DNA of 64,000 bases from NCBI GenBank assembly GCA_965601685.1, contig CBFCWI010000002.1, positions 372,001 to 436,000 on the forward strand, written 5' to 3'. This DNA is from JANQJD01 sp965601685 (GTDB lineage: Bacteria; Pseudomonadota; Alphaproteobacteria; Rhodospirillales; Rhodospirillaceae). Positions 22,517 to 32,033 of the stretch are shown here, one piece after another (the stretch's first letter is position 1; each line of letters starts with the position of its first letter). Under the pieces are notes generated by a model. The model was not told the origin of the DNA. It saw nothing but the letters and a program-made list of their open reading frames with translations, and did no database searches. A program made the position numbers and the translations under genes.

Positions 22517-22837
22517 CACGTTGTGTCCGTCCTTTCATGTCTTCCGGGTTCCTAGCTTGTGTGTGCTGACACTACCTTTCCCTCGCCTGTGTGATCAAGC
22601 GAATGAACTCTGCTAAATGGTTGTAGGGAGCGTCCACTTGCTTACGGGGAGCACTGTGAGAGGCACATTTCCTCTACCGTACAAACAAATACCTGCTCTC
22701 CTCCTCACCTATGACTCCCAACGGGCAGCAGTCCAGCAGCTGGTAACCAGCGCAGTGAATCACACATCCTGCTGTTGTACCGCGTACGTTGAGAACTGCA
22801 TGCACACTCGCAAAGAAAGCTGACAGGCGAGAACCCC
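22517..22837. other. Gene-free stretch (320 bp)
   Basis: Between the 3' end of glmS and the start of the CoA-binding gene. No credible open frame and no strong terminator are visible; a 5-bp stem just beyond the glmS stop (CTCGC/GCGAG) is too weak to call. Confidence 0.4.
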
Positions 22838-24661
22838 CTATTCTACAGTCACGCTTTTGGCGAGGTTGCGTGGCTGATCTACATCAGTGCCCTTGAGAAC
22901 GGCAACGTGATAGGCAAGAAGTTGCACCGGTATGGAATATAAAACGGGAGTCACAAAGGGATCGACATAAGGCAACGCGGCGCTAAACACTGCCTTGTCC
23001 TGCAAACGATTCGTGCCGTGCCAGTCGCTGAATAGTATGACCTTACCGCCACGCGCCATCACTTCCTGCACATTCGATGCTGTCTTTTCGAACAACTCGT
23101 CTGAGGGTGCAATGACAATTACTGGCACAGCCTCGTCAATTAGAGCGATAGGACCATGCTTCATTTCACCGGCCGCATACCCCTCAGCGTGTATATAGCT
23201 TATCTCCTTCAATTTGAGGGCACCTTCCAAGGCAATCGGAAAACTAGTTCCGCGGCCTAAGTAAAGGACATTGTGGGCCTCGGCAACGACAGCGGCTATC
23301 TGGCGGATACGGCCATCATGATTCAACACTTCGGCAGCGCGGCCCGGCACCTCAGCAAGGGCACTAGAGAGACGAGCTTCCGTCGGATGATCCATGATAC
23401 CATGAGCCTTGGCCATAGCAATAGCAAAACAGGCGAGCACTGTGAGCTGGGTAGTAAAAGTCTTGGTAGAAGCTACACCAATTTCCGGTCCAGCGAGTGT
23501 CTGTAGCATGCTGTCTGCCTCACGGGTCATCGTGCTTTCTACTACATTGACCACTGCCAGTGTATGTTGGTCATGTTGCTGGCAATATCGAAGGGCCGCA
23601 AGGGTATCAGCTGTCTCACCAGACTGAGAAATCAGCAGGGTAAGGCCACCTGGTACTAGAGACGGTGCTCTATAGCGAAACTCTGAGGCCATATCGACCA
23701 CTACCGGGATCCGCACGATCCGTTCAATCCAGTACCTCGCTACCAGCCCAGCGTAATAAGAGGTACCACACGCAACAATTGTAATGCTCGATACTGCCGA
23801 GAGATCAAAGGGTAGATCTGGCATGGTGATAGTACGTGATGCCGGGTTGAGCATAGTATTCAGTGTATCCCCAATGACCTGAGGTTGCTCAAAAATTTCC
23901 TTCAGCATGAAATGACGATGGCCACCCTTGCTGATCATGACTCCGGACACTGCAGTCTGGTGCACCGCACGCTCAACCAGGCGATCCCTAGCGTCGCGGA
24001 CAGTAGCCCCTTCTGGAGTGACCACCACCCAGTCCCCTTCTTCTAGATAAGAGATCTTTTGCGTCAGGGGAGCAAGAGCCAGGGCATCTGAGCCAAGATA
24101 CATTTCGCCCTCACCATATCCGATGGTTAGTGGGCTCCCCCGGCGGACACCGATCAGCAAATCATGATGGCCAACAAACAGTAAAGCAAGTGCGAAAGCA
24201 CCCTGCAGGCGCCGTAATGCTCGGCTTGTTGCCTCCGGGGGGGTATGACCCTCGCGCAAAAACGTACTGACCAGATGGACGACCACTTCACTATCTGTTT
24301 CACTTTCGAATTTGCATCCCTTACAAGCCAGTTCAGCACGGAGTGCCTGAAAATTCTCTATGATTCCATTGTGAACTACAGCAACCCACCCATCTGTATG
24401 AGGGTGGGCATTCGCCTCGTTAGGAACGCCATGTGTGGCCCACCGAGTATGGCCGATACCGGTACGCCCTACCATTGGCCGTTCGCTTAGCAGGCGTTCT
24501 AGACAGGTAAGCCTGCCTTCCACACGACGACGCTCGATTCCGCTGTCGACTAACGTGGCAATACCTGCCGAGTCATACCCCCGGTATTCTAGTCTTCGCA
24601 AACCCTCAAGCAGTAAGGGTGCAACTACGTCTTTGCCGATGATGCCGATAATGCCACACAT
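22838..24661 (-). CDS. glmS: Glutamine-fructose-6-phosphate aminotransferase
   Basis: Makes glucosamine-6-phosphate, the entry to UDP-GlcNAc for peptidoglycan and lipopolysaccharide. The protein starts MCGIIGIIG with catalytic Cys2, followed by the type-II amidotransferase domain (GHTRWATHG, HNGIIENF) and two SIS domains (ACGTSYYAGL and LGRGTSFPIALEGALKLKE), ending DQPRNLAKSVTVE. The 607 residues are the standard length. glmU lies 43 bases upstream on the same strand, so both enzymes of the pathway are probably co-expressed. No ribozyme-like leader is visible. Confidence 0.97.
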   Translation of the reverse strand: MCGIIGIIGKDVVAPLLLEGLRRLEYRGYDSAGIATLVDSGIERRRVEGRLTCLERLLSERPMVGRTGIGHTRWATHGVPNEANAHPHTDGWVAVVHNGIIENFQALRAELACKGCKFESETDSEVVVHLVSTFLREGHTPPEATSRALRRLQGAFALALLFVGHHDLLIGVRRGSPLTIGYGEGEMYLGSDALALAPLTQKISYLEEGDWVVVTPEGATVRDARDRLVERAVHQTAVSGVMISKGGHRHFMLKEIFEQPQVIGDTLNTMLNPASRTITMPDLPFDLSAVSSITIVACGTSYYAGLVARYWIERIVRIPVVVDMASEFRYRAPSLVPGGLTLLISQSGETADTLAALRYCQQHDQHTLAVVNVVESTMTREADSMLQTLAGPEIGVASTKTFTTQLTVLACFAIAMAKAHGIMDHPTEARLSSALAEVPGRAAEVLNHDGRIRQIAAVVAEAHNVLYLGRGTSFPIALEGALKLKEISYIHAEGYAAGEMKHGPIALIDEAVPVIVIAPSDELFEKTASNVQEVMARGGKVILFSDWHGTNRLQDKAVFSAALPYVDPFVTPVLYSIPVQLLAYHVAVLKGTDVDQPRNLAKSVTVE

Positions 24662-24704
24662 GAACTAAACTTTCCGTTCATCACCGACTTTCAGGATACC
24701 GCTA

Positions 24705-26066
24705 CTATTTATTTTTCCTGCGTTCTACTCTCTGCGCCTCCTTGCGAACGCGGTAGAGAGAGGCCCATTCCGGCATTTCTCTCTGTGCACCGCGGGTCAC
24801 AGCTAGGGCATCCTCTGAGACATCATTGGTGATGACAGAACCGGCACCGATGATAGCGCCGTTACCGATCGTGACTGGCGCAACCAGAGCCGAGTTAGAA
24901 CCGATAAAGGCACCTGCACCCACATCTGTGAACGACTTTGTGTATCCGTTATAGTTACAGAAGATAGTTCCGGCTCCTATGTTAGCTCCCACACCTACCC
25001 TAGCATCGCCGATGTAAGACAAATGATTAACCTTTGCACCAGCTTCAATAGTCGCTGCCTTTACCTCAACAAAGTTGCCTATGTGAGCACCAGCATGAAT
25101 CGTCGCACCCGGCCGTAAACGAGCGTATGGCCCAACACGGGCACAAGCAGCAATCGTGGTTTGTTCGATATGACAGAAGCTGTGAATTTCTACATTATCA
25201 CCAATCACGACACCAGGTCCAAAAACAACATAAGGATGCACAATGACATTGCGACCTATCTTGGTATCAAAACAGCAATGAACGGTGAGCGGATCGACTA
25301 AAGTCACGCCGCTATCGAGCATGCCGCCGCGCATATGGTCCTGCACCAATGCTTCAGCCCTGGCGAGATCACGCTGTGTATTGATACCGAGCAGCTCGGC
25401 TGCGTCACCCTTGAGATAAGCACAACGGACACCCTGGCTCTGTGCAAGAGTGACAATGTCAGTCAGGTAGTATTCGCCTCTAGCATTATCGTTACCGATT
25501 CTGTCGAGAAGACTAAACAGGTATTCACCTCGGACTGCTATAATGCCCGAGTTGCAGAAGCCAATAGTCCGCTGAGCCGCTGTCGCATCTTGGTGCTCGA
25601 TAATAGCGCTCAAGCTGTTGTCGCTTGCGACGATCAGGCGACCATATCCTACCGGATCCTGCGGGTAAAAGCCCAGCACAACCACACCAATCTCGGCGTC
25701 AGATCGCATGATGGCTAGTACTTTGTCCATGGTCATCTGGGATAGCAGAGGTGTATCACCATAAAGCACCAGTATCTCGCCGTGAAACTCACGCAACAGG
25801 TCACGGGCAGTGGCCACTGCATGCCCGGTGCCCAGTCTCTGGTGCTGTATTAATGTGGTATGAGGTGCGACGGCTCGAGTCACATCCTCCATTTCAGGGC
25901 CGACTATCACAATCACCCGTTCTGGCGCGAGGCCCTCTACCGTATTGATGAGATACCGAATCATGGGGCATCCAGCCAAAGGATGCAACACCTTAGGCCG
26001 GTTTGACTGCATTCGTCTGCCCTTACCAGCAGCTAGAATCACTACCACTATTCTTTTCTGCGTCAT
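24705..26066 (-). CDS. glmU: Bifunctional UDP-GlcNAc pyrophosphorylase / glucosamine-1-phosphate acetyltransferase
   Basis: Carries out the last two steps to UDP-N-acetylglucosamine. The N-terminal uridyltransferase domain has LAAGKGRRMQSNRPKVLHPLAG and VLYGDTPLL; the C-terminal half is a left-handed beta-helix built of hexapeptide repeats (for example VGPYARLRPGATIHAGAHIGNFVEVK) carrying the acetyltransferase site. The 453 residues match the family. It is the first gene of a glmU-glmS pair. Confidence 0.97.
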   Translation of the reverse strand: MTQKRIVVVILAAGKGRRMQSNRPKVLHPLAGCPMIRYLINTVEGLAPERVIVIVGPEMEDVTRAVAPHTTLIQHQRLGTGHAVATARDLLREFHGEILVLYGDTPLLSQMTMDKVLAIMRSDAEIGVVVLGFYPQDPVGYGRLIVASDNSLSAIIEHQDATAAQRTIGFCNSGIIAVRGEYLFSLLDRIGNDNARGEYYLTDIVTLAQSQGVRCAYLKGDAAELLGINTQRDLARAEALVQDHMRGGMLDSGVTLVDPLTVHCCFDTKIGRNVIVHPYVVFGPGVVIGDNVEIHSFCHIEQTTIAACARVGPYARLRPGATIHAGAHIGNFVEVKAATIEAGAKVNHLSYIGDARVGVGANIGAGTIFCNYNGYTKSFTDVGAGAFIGSNSALVAPVTIGNGAIIGAGSVITNDVSEDALAVTRGAQREMPEWASLYRVRKEAQRVERRKNK

Positions 26067-26146
26067 GCCTCATGGACCTATAGAAACAGAAACACACACT
26101 TATCAAGTGTGCTCTTTTTGAGAAATTGCTAATATCATTTTACTTT

Positions 26147-27142
26147 CTAACCACGAGGTGGATAAGGATGTAGTCTCCCTTTAGGATCTTCTATCTCACC
26201 CCCTCTCATCAGGTCACCATGAACGTAACAGGGCCCAACTGGCACTTTGCCATGACCACCAGGAATATCAAGCACATAAGTTGGTTGACATAACCCAGAT
26301 AACTCTGCCCGTAAGGATTTCATGATTGCTTGACCTTCGAGCACAGTAGTGCGAAAATGCCCCGTTCCACGTGCAAGATCTGTATGATGCAAGTAATAGG
26401 GTTTAATACGCCGTCGTACTAGGGCTCGGAATAACTCTGTCAGAGCACAGGTCGTGTCATTAATGCCTTTCAGTAAGACGGTCTGAGCGAGAATCGGCAC
26501 GCCAGCCTGTACAATAGCGCGGCATGCCGCAGTGGTTTCAGATCCTAATTCATCCACGTGATTGCAATGAAGTACCAAATAAATGGCCTTGTTGTCGCCT
26601 ACAACATCGGCCATTGCCTCAACAGCAGCGAGGGTGGTAATCATTCGCTCTGATACTCGCTGGGGAGCAGATACCGGCAAACGGGTATGCAGGCGGATCA
26701 CACCCAGATGCGGAATGTCCACGAGTGCTATTAGCAAATTCTGTAGCCGTTCTGGTGATAGCATGAGCGGGTCACCGCCAGTCAGTACGACCTCCCAGAG
26801 AGAGGGCCGGGTGCGGATATAGTCCAAAGCATTTTCCAATTCAGCAGACGTCAGGGTATTCCCTGGCTGGTCTATGCGCTCACGCCGGAAACAGAACCGG
26901 CAATAAGCAGCACAGGTCAAATGTGGCATCAATACCACCCGATCCGGGTAACGGTGCACGATACCCTTGACTGCTGTATGAGCGTTGTCTCCAATTGGGT
27001 CAGCCATCTCCTCTGGCAGAAGGAGAGCCTCAGCTGGGCTGGGGATAAACTGACGTGCAAGGGCCCGACTCGTCCCCACTCGCGCAGCTAGATGCGGTGT
27101 TAGGGCCACTGGTTGTCCAATGGAGCGAGGGAAAAGACTCAT
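26147..27142 (-). CDS. epmB: EF-P lysine aminomutase / lysine 2,3-aminomutase family radical SAM enzyme
   Basis: Radical SAM, PLP-dependent enzyme of the KamA/EpmB family. EpmB converts alpha-lysine to beta-lysine for attachment to elongation factor P. The CX3CX2C cluster motif is at residues 77-84 (CAAYCRFC); VVLTGGDPLMLS and the PLP-region DIPGGHGKVPVGP follow. From ATG 27142 the protein has 331 residues, close to E. coli EpmB. The frame stays open another 60 codons upstream, but those codons are antisense to epmA and resemble no family member. The start codon shares the CATG at 27140-27143 with epmA on the other strand. That pairing argues for EpmB rather than a catabolic KamA. Confidence 0.86.
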   Translation of the reverse strand: MSLFPRSIGQPVALTPHLAARVGTSRALARQFIPSPAEALLLPEEMADPIGDNAHTAVKGIVHRYPDRVVLMPHLTCAAYCRFCFRRERIDQPGNTLTSAELENALDYIRTRPSLWEVVLTGGDPLMLSPERLQNLLIALVDIPHLGVIRLHTRLPVSAPQRVSERMITTLAAVEAMADVVGDNKAIYLVLHCNHVDELGSETTAACRAIVQAGVPILAQTVLLKGINDTTCALTELFRALVRRRIKPYYLHHTDLARGTGHFRTTVLEGQAIMKSLRAELSGLCQPTYVLDIPGGHGKVPVGPCYVHGDLMRGGEIEDPKGRLHPYPPRG

Positions 27143-28172
27143 GACCTGGTGGACTCCCGAACGGTTTGCAGCAAGGCGCGGATTTCTGGAACAACGGACG
27201 GCTATTGTAACAGCAATTCGGGCTTTTTTCAGCCGTCGTGGGTTTCTAGAAGTTGAAACACCGGTATTACAGGTCTCACCAGGTCTTGATCCGCATATTG
27301 CTGTGTTTGCTACTGAACTCATAGAACCCTTTGCACAGGATAAGCGTCCCCTTTATCTCCACACATCTCCTGAGTTTGCCATGAAAAAACTCTTGGCTGC
27401 TAAGCTGCCACGCATTTTCCAGATAGCACGGGTTTACCGTAATGGGGAGCGTTCACCGTTGCATCATCCAGAATTTACTCTACTAGAGTGGTACAGAGCG
27501 GAAAGTAATTATCTTTTTTTGATGGATGATTGTGAAAATCTTCTCAGAGAAGTGATTTTACATTCAAATTACTCTACTTTCCAATGGATGGGCAGACAGT
27601 GTGATCCGCATCAACCCTGGGAGCGGCTGTCGGTTGCTGATGCCTTCACTGAACTGGCGACGATTGATCTTCTAGCTACCCTGACCGATCCCCTTGACCC
27701 AGATCCGACTCCCCTGGCAGCAGCCGCTCACTTGACACTTCACCCTGCTGAGCGGTGGGAGGATGTATTTTTCCGAATCATGCTAGAACGGATTGAACCT
27801 CACCTCGGCTATGGAAAACCTCTCATCCTTTACGATTATCCAACACCTCTTGCATCTCTTGCGAGTAGTAAGACAGATGACAAGCGCTTGGCAGAACGCT
27901 TCGAGGTATATGTCTGCGGGGTAGAATTGGCAAATGGCTACTCCGAACTCACAGACGTCGCTGTTCAACGGGCACGTTTCCGCCGTGATACCGCAGTGCG
28001 CAAGCAACTGTATGGAACGGCTCTCCCTGTCGACGAAGATTTTCTGAATGCCCTTACGCATATGCCGCCTGCTGCAGGAATCGCACTGGGCCTTGACCGC
28101 CTCATTATGTTGGCAGTGTGGGCAGATGATATTCAGGACGTATTGTGGGCACCGGTAGCAATGGCAACATAA
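27141..28172 (+). CDS. epmA: EF-P--(R)-beta-lysine ligase
   Basis: Truncated class II lysyl-tRNA synthetase paralogue that attaches beta-lysine to elongation factor P, relieving ribosome stalling at polyprolines. It keeps only the catalytic core: motif 1 region FLEVETPVLQVSPGLDPH, motif 2 YRNGERSPLHHPEFTLLEWYR, and motif 3 ANGYSELTD then GIALGLDRLIML. It lacks the anticodon-binding domain of LysS. ATG 27141 gives MTWWTPERFAARRGFLE, the family N-terminus, and 343 residues; an ATG at 27120 is less likely. It is head-to-head with epmB with the start codons overlapping. The EF-P gene is not in the window. Confidence 0.92.
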   Translation: MTWWTPERFAARRGFLEQRTAIVTAIRAFFSRRGFLEVETPVLQVSPGLDPHIAVFATELIEPFAQDKRPLYLHTSPEFAMKKLLAAKLPRIFQIARVYRNGERSPLHHPEFTLLEWYRAESNYLFLMDDCENLLREVILHSNYSTFQWMGRQCDPHQPWERLSVADAFTELATIDLLATLTDPLDPDPTPLAAAAHLTLHPAERWEDVFFRIMLERIEPHLGYGKPLILYDYPTPLASLASSKTDDKRLAERFEVYVCGVELANGYSELTDVAVQRARFRRDTAVRKQLYGTALPVDEDFLNALTHMPPAAGIALGLDRLIMLAVWADDIQDVLWAPVAMAT

Positions 28173-28400
28173 ATACAAGTATACATTGAATAATCTTTAA
28201 GTGATATTATTAATAGTGATGGATTCGCGTGGGGGTCTTCTGCATCTATAAGGCAACTATTCACCAGATCATTCACGATGTTCCCAGCTTCTATCCCCAT
28301 ACTCAAAGACACTCCCGTCTCAAATCAGACATGCAAATCCGCCGAAGTGACGGCTCAGTCTCGCTCGCTCAACTCCCGTGATAGGATTGCATGATGCATA

Positions 28401-28476
28401 TGGCGTCCCCTAGGGGATTCGAACCCCTGTTGCCGCCGTGAGAGGGCGGTGTCCTAGGCCTCTAGACGAAGGGGAC
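28401..28476 (-). tRNA. tRNA-Glu (anticodon CTC)
   Basis: On the minus strand the sequence folds as a 76-nt tRNA: acceptor GTCCCCT...AGGGGAC, D-arm TCTAGAGGCCTAGGA, anticodon stem CCGCC/GGCGG with loop CTCTCAC, T-arm AGGGGTTCGAATCCCCT, and an encoded CCA end at 28403-28401. The anticodon CTC reads GAG. It is the only tRNA I found in the window. Confidence 0.95.
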
Positions 28477-29140
28477 CGGAATGCAGAATAAACCTGCGAA
28501 CTGTCTGACTTTTCCATGCATAATAGCCTAACGGCTAGAGAACGCATATGCATCGCCCTCATTGTAGGCACAACATTGTCTCTTGGCAAGCGTTTGTGTT
28601 GGCAGTTGTCCCGGAATCAGATAGTCCGATTGGCAAAATGTGGCTAGGGATGGTCTGCCTCCAGTTTGTCGACATGTCATGGATATGCGTGACTGCTGCC
28701 TTGCTCTTGATCAATGCAAGAGAAGCCAGCGCCTACCCAGGTCAAGGGTCACCTCTTTTGGGTAGTCCTGATTAGGAAACCAACAGGATTGCACGGGAGT
28801 TCGCGAGGATTCACGCAGACGTCAGACAGAGAATTTTGTGCATTCGCTCCCTTGCTAAAGGTTCGTGGGGAAGTTGTGTGCTCTAAAAGCACGAAATGCT
28901 ATCGCAGTCTGTTAGATGGCATCAAGCGTTTTCATCTCTCTGCATTCTATTATAGACTGCAGACGCAGTCCCATTGCGGGCCCGCGGCCAGCGATCATCT
29001 AGAAAGCAAGCGCCCCTGAGCCGCAACTAGATTAGCCGTTCCGACAGACACACACATGCCCATGAACCACTTAGCAGATAGACACAGATGACCATGACCG
29101 CGCAGACACGGTATCCGGGATCCCTCCTGCCCTTCCTTCC
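28477..29140. other. Gene-free stretch (660 bp)
   Basis: Upstream of the tRNA gene and downstream of metW. No open frame looks coding. A 6-bp inverted repeat (CTACCC...GGGTAG, 28733-28765) is the only structure I noticed. It should hold the tRNA-Glu promoter, but no clear -35/-10 pair stands out. Confidence 0.45.
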
Positions 29141-29770
29141 CTACACCTCCCGTCGCAGTCTGTAGACCGCCTGGTAGGCTAACGCATTTGTTAATGTTCC
29201 AACGGAGGTAAACTTCTGCACACGTCCCCTTCTGTCAAGAATCAGTTCCTGCTCGATGATAATCCCCATTTCTGCACACAGAATCACAAAATCCCGTACA
29301 GTACAGAAATGGATATTAGGCGTGTCCCACCATTGGTATGGCAGTGAATCTGTCACTGGCATACGACCCTGCAGTAGTAAATGGAGTCTGTTGCGCCAGT
29401 AAGCGAAGTTAGGGAACGAAACAATAGCATAGGTACCAATGCGCAGCAGGTTTTCCAATACTACCCGTGGGTCGCGAGTAGCTTGCAGAGTCTGGCTCAG
29501 CACCACGTAGTCAAATGAGCAGCTTGGGTAGTCCTTAAGGTCCGTATCAGCGTTGCCCTGAATCACAGAAAGCCCTCGCCTGACTGCCTCGCGCACGCCG
29601 ACCATAGAGAGTTCTATGCCTCTACCATCTACCTGTTTGAACTGGCCTAGATACTCTAGTAAGACACCTTCACCGCATCCTACATCCAATACCCGTGCCC
29701 CCGGCATGATCATGTCGGCGATTAACATTAAGTCTATGCGAATCGCGTTTCTGGAATCAGTCGCATTCAT
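29141..29770 (-). CDS. metW: Methionine biosynthesis protein MetW
   Basis: SAM-dependent-methyltransferase-fold protein found paired with MetX in many proteobacteria; it supports homoserine acylation. The 209 residues have the SAM-binding [15 protein letters not shown] near residue 27, then [13 protein letters not shown] and [24 protein letters not shown], which are distinctive of MetW. The start overlaps the metX stop by four bases (ATGA), indicating translational coupling. Confidence 0.94.
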   Translation of the reverse strand: MNATDSRNAIRIDLMLIADMIMPGARVLDVGCGEGVLLEYLGQFKQVDGRGIELSMVGVREAVRRGLSVIQGNADTDLKDYPSCSFDYVVLSQTLQATRDPRVVLENLLRIGTYAIVSFPNFAYWRNRLHLLLQGRMPVTDSLPYQWWDTPNIHFCTVRDFVILCAEMGIIIEQELILDRRGRVQKFTSVGTLTNALAYQAVYRLRREV

Positions 29771-30951
29771 GGTCCACGACGCCGTGGCAAGTCACGATGT
29801 TCTGCGGCTCCTTCCAGGAAGCCAACCAGGGTAGTATGAAATTCAGGTTCGTCGAGCAGAAAAGCGTCATGCCCCTTGTCAGTCTCAATTTCGACGAAGC
29901 TAACATTGGCTGCCACGGCGTTTAAGGCATGCACAATTGCCCGGCTTTCTGAAGTAGGAAATAGCCAATCAGAAGTGAATGACACCACGCAGAACCGTGT
30001 CTTGGTACCGCGAAAGGCATTGGCAAGCACACCTCCCTGCTCTACGGTCAGGTCGAAGTAATCCATAGCACGGGTGATATATAGATAAGAGTTGGCGTCG
30101 AATCGATCCACAAATGTGGATCCCTGATAGCGGAGATAGCTTTCTACCTGAAAATCAGCATCAAATCCATAAGTCACCTGTGAGCGGTTATGCAGAGTAC
30201 GACCAAATCTACGGTGCAAAGCAGCTTCCGATAGATAAGTAATGTGAGCAGCCATGCGTGCCACAGCGAGGCCGCGGTGCGGCACCTTACCGTGGCGCAG
30301 GTAGTGACCACTGCACCAATCGGGATCAGCCATAATAGCTCTCCGGCCGACTTCATGGAAGGCGATGTTCTGTGCCGAATGGCGGTAGGAACCCGCAATA
30401 GGGACAGCCGCGAACACTCGTTCTGGATAGCTTGTTGCCCATTGCAGCACCTGCATAGCTCCCATAGAGCCACCAATCACACAAAAAAGCTGCCAGATGC
30501 CCAAGTAATCGAGCAGCTTGGCCTGTGCCCGCACCATATCAGCGATTGTGATGACTGGAAAGGACAGTGCCCATGGAGTATCCGTTGCTGGGTTGATCTC
30601 CTTTGGTCCTGTTGAACCCATACAGCCACCAAGCACGTTAGAACAGATTAAGAAAAACCTATCTGTATCTAACACTCGCCCAGGCCCGATCAGCATGCTC
30701 CACCATCCATCTTTGCCGGTGATAGGATGAGGATCCGCGACGAACTGGTCACCTGTCAGGGCATGGCAGATCAGAATGGCATTGGAGCGACTAGCGTTGA
30801 GTCGACCATAAGTCTGATAAGCAATGGTGAACGGCCCTATTCCAGTCCCGCAATCGAGCAGCAGAGGCTGCTCATACCCTAATTCTACCGTCCAGCCCTC
30901 CGGTTTGTGCTCTTTGCCCCATGCTGAGGGAGAGTGGTAGGATGCCTGCAT
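29767..30951 (-). CDS. metX: Homoserine O-acyltransferase (MetX)
   Basis: Alpha/beta-hydrolase-fold enzyme that acylates homoserine at the entry to methionine synthesis; whether the donor is acetyl- or succinyl-CoA cannot be read here. Seen: [26 protein letters not shown], the nucleophile elbow GGSMGAMQ near residue 158 (most relatives have GGSMGGMQ), [12 protein letters not shown] with the catalytic Asp, and [10 protein letters not shown] with the catalytic His. Length 394 is typical. A hairpin in the leader covers the ribosome binding site. With metW downstream and metC elsewhere in the window, methionine can be made via the transsulfuration route. Confidence 0.94.
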   Translation of the reverse strand: MQASYHSPSAWGKEHKPEGWTVELGYEQPLLLDCGTGIGPFTIAYQTYGRLNASRSNAILICHALTGDQFVADPHPITGKDGWWSMLIGPGRVLDTDRFFLICSNVLGGCMGSTGPKEINPATDTPWALSFPVITIADMVRAQAKLLDYLGIWQLFCVIGGSMGAMQVLQWATSYPERVFAAVPIAGSYRHSAQNIAFHEVGRRAIMADPDWCSGHYLRHGKVPHRGLAVARMAAHITYLSEAALHRRFGRTLHNRSQVTYGFDADFQVESYLRYQGSTFVDRFDANSYLYITRAMDYFDLTVEQGGVLANAFRGTKTRFCVVSFTSDWLFPTSESRAIVHALNAVAANVSFVEIETDKGHDAFLLDEPEFHTTLVGFLEGAAEHRDLPRRRGP

Positions 30952-30954
30952 TGC

Positions 30955-30989
30955 AGCTATACCTCCGCCGATTTTGGCAGAGGATAGCT
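30955..30989 (-). promoter_or_regulatory. SD-sequestering hairpin in the metX leader
   Basis: On the minus strand AGCTAT-CCTC-U-GCC pairs with GGC-G-GAGG-(U)-ATAGCT around a 6-base loop: 14 pairs including one G-U, and one bulged base. The 3' arm contains the metX ribosome binding site GGAGG and ends 4 bases before the AUG. Such a stem would block initiation unless opened. It does not match the SAM-II consensus as I know it. Confidence 0.6.
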
Positions 30990-31084
30990 AGGGGGAAGGA
31001 TTAGGACTGTCAACGTTTTGTTTTGCTTTCTGAATCACTTAGGACTAGTAGTGTTCGGCCCTTGCTCTAGGAATCGATAATGCC

Positions 31085-31966
31085 ATGAACAGCGAAGTGC
31101 TGTCCGAACTTTTTCATGAGATCGATTGTATCGATGATACAATTCACGATCTCTTGATGTATCGTACAGAGCTTGTGGAGACGATAAGTATTACGAACAA
31201 TAGAAAAGCGACCCTCAGTCCTGCTTGCGAGGCTCAGGTATTACGCCGCTTAACGAGTCGTCACGACGGGCAGTTCCCTAAGATGGTGATCGTCCGTCTA
31301 TGGCGCGAGATCTTCGGTGCCTTAGTGGGCTTGCAGGGACCGTTTGCCCTTGCCGTCTACATGCCAGGGCGTGGGGGCGCCGGCTACCTGGCACTGGCCC
31401 GTGACCAGTATGGTGCCTATACCCCTACCGCCTCCTACAGCTCTGTAGGGCAGGTCATCCGCGCTGTCACCGATGGTTCAGCGACTATCGGCATCCTCCC
31501 GATGCCACAAGAGGACGAAACATCCCCGTGGTGGCACGCATTGGCCTCAGACAATACCGAGAATCCAAAGATCGTTGCACGGCTTCCCTTCGTTGGCCCC
31601 GGTCCTGGTCGAGGGGACGGCATAGAGGCGGTAGCAGTGGCATGCATGACACCGGAGCCATCTGGCCACGATAACACTTTTCTGCTGCTGGAAACTTCTT
31701 CTTGCATGAGCCGTGCCACGGTACGACGCCTCATAGAAGAAGTTGGTTTAAAGAACACTGTATACAAGGGCTTTCATGCCATAGAGGGTTATGTATACTT
31801 TCACTTGCTTGAGACTCCTGGATTTATCACACGTTTTGATGAAAGACTGCAAAATCTATGCCAGTTGGAGAATAACCCAGTAACACGGAGCGTAGTGCTC
31901 GGTGGCTATGCAGTTCCACTGTCAGCGACTGAATTAGCTGGAGTGTGTAATAGCACTCCAGGGTAG
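31085..31966 (+). CDS. Chorismate mutase (alphaproteobacterial type)
   Basis: Expected to convert chorismate to prephenate, feeding tyrosine and phenylalanine. The N-terminal 90 residues form an AroQ-like helical domain (FHEIDCIDDTIHDLLMYRTELVETI, then MVIVRLWREIFGALV). The remaining 200 residues look like the periplasmic-binding or prephenate-dehydratase-like fold that follows in the alphaproteobacterial form. The 293-residue length and position directly before hisC and tyrA match the Rhodospirillales arrangement. The second domain's role is not known. It is transcribed divergently from metX. Confidence 0.82.
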   Translation: MNSEVLSELFHEIDCIDDTIHDLLMYRTELVETISITNNRKATLSPACEAQVLRRLTSRHDGQFPKMVIVRLWREIFGALVGLQGPFALAVYMPGRGGAGYLALARDQYGAYTPTASYSSVGQVIRAVTDGSATIGILPMPQEDETSPWWHALASDNTENPKIVARLPFVGPGPGRGDGIEAVAVACMTPEPSGHDNTFLLLETSSCMSRATVRRLIEEVGLKNTVYKGFHAIEGYVYFHLLETPGFITRFDERLQNLCQLENNPVTRSVVLGGYAVPLSATELAGVCNSTPG

Positions 31967-32033
31967 TAGAGCAGTGGCGCACCATCTTTTTGATTTCTCA
32001 AATGACCTAATTTAGTATACGAGACATGCTACT

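Noticed and set aside
27143..27322. N-terminal extension of EpmB by 60 residues
   Set aside because: The extra codons are antisense to epmA and resemble no family member; the ATG at 27142 gives normal EpmB length.
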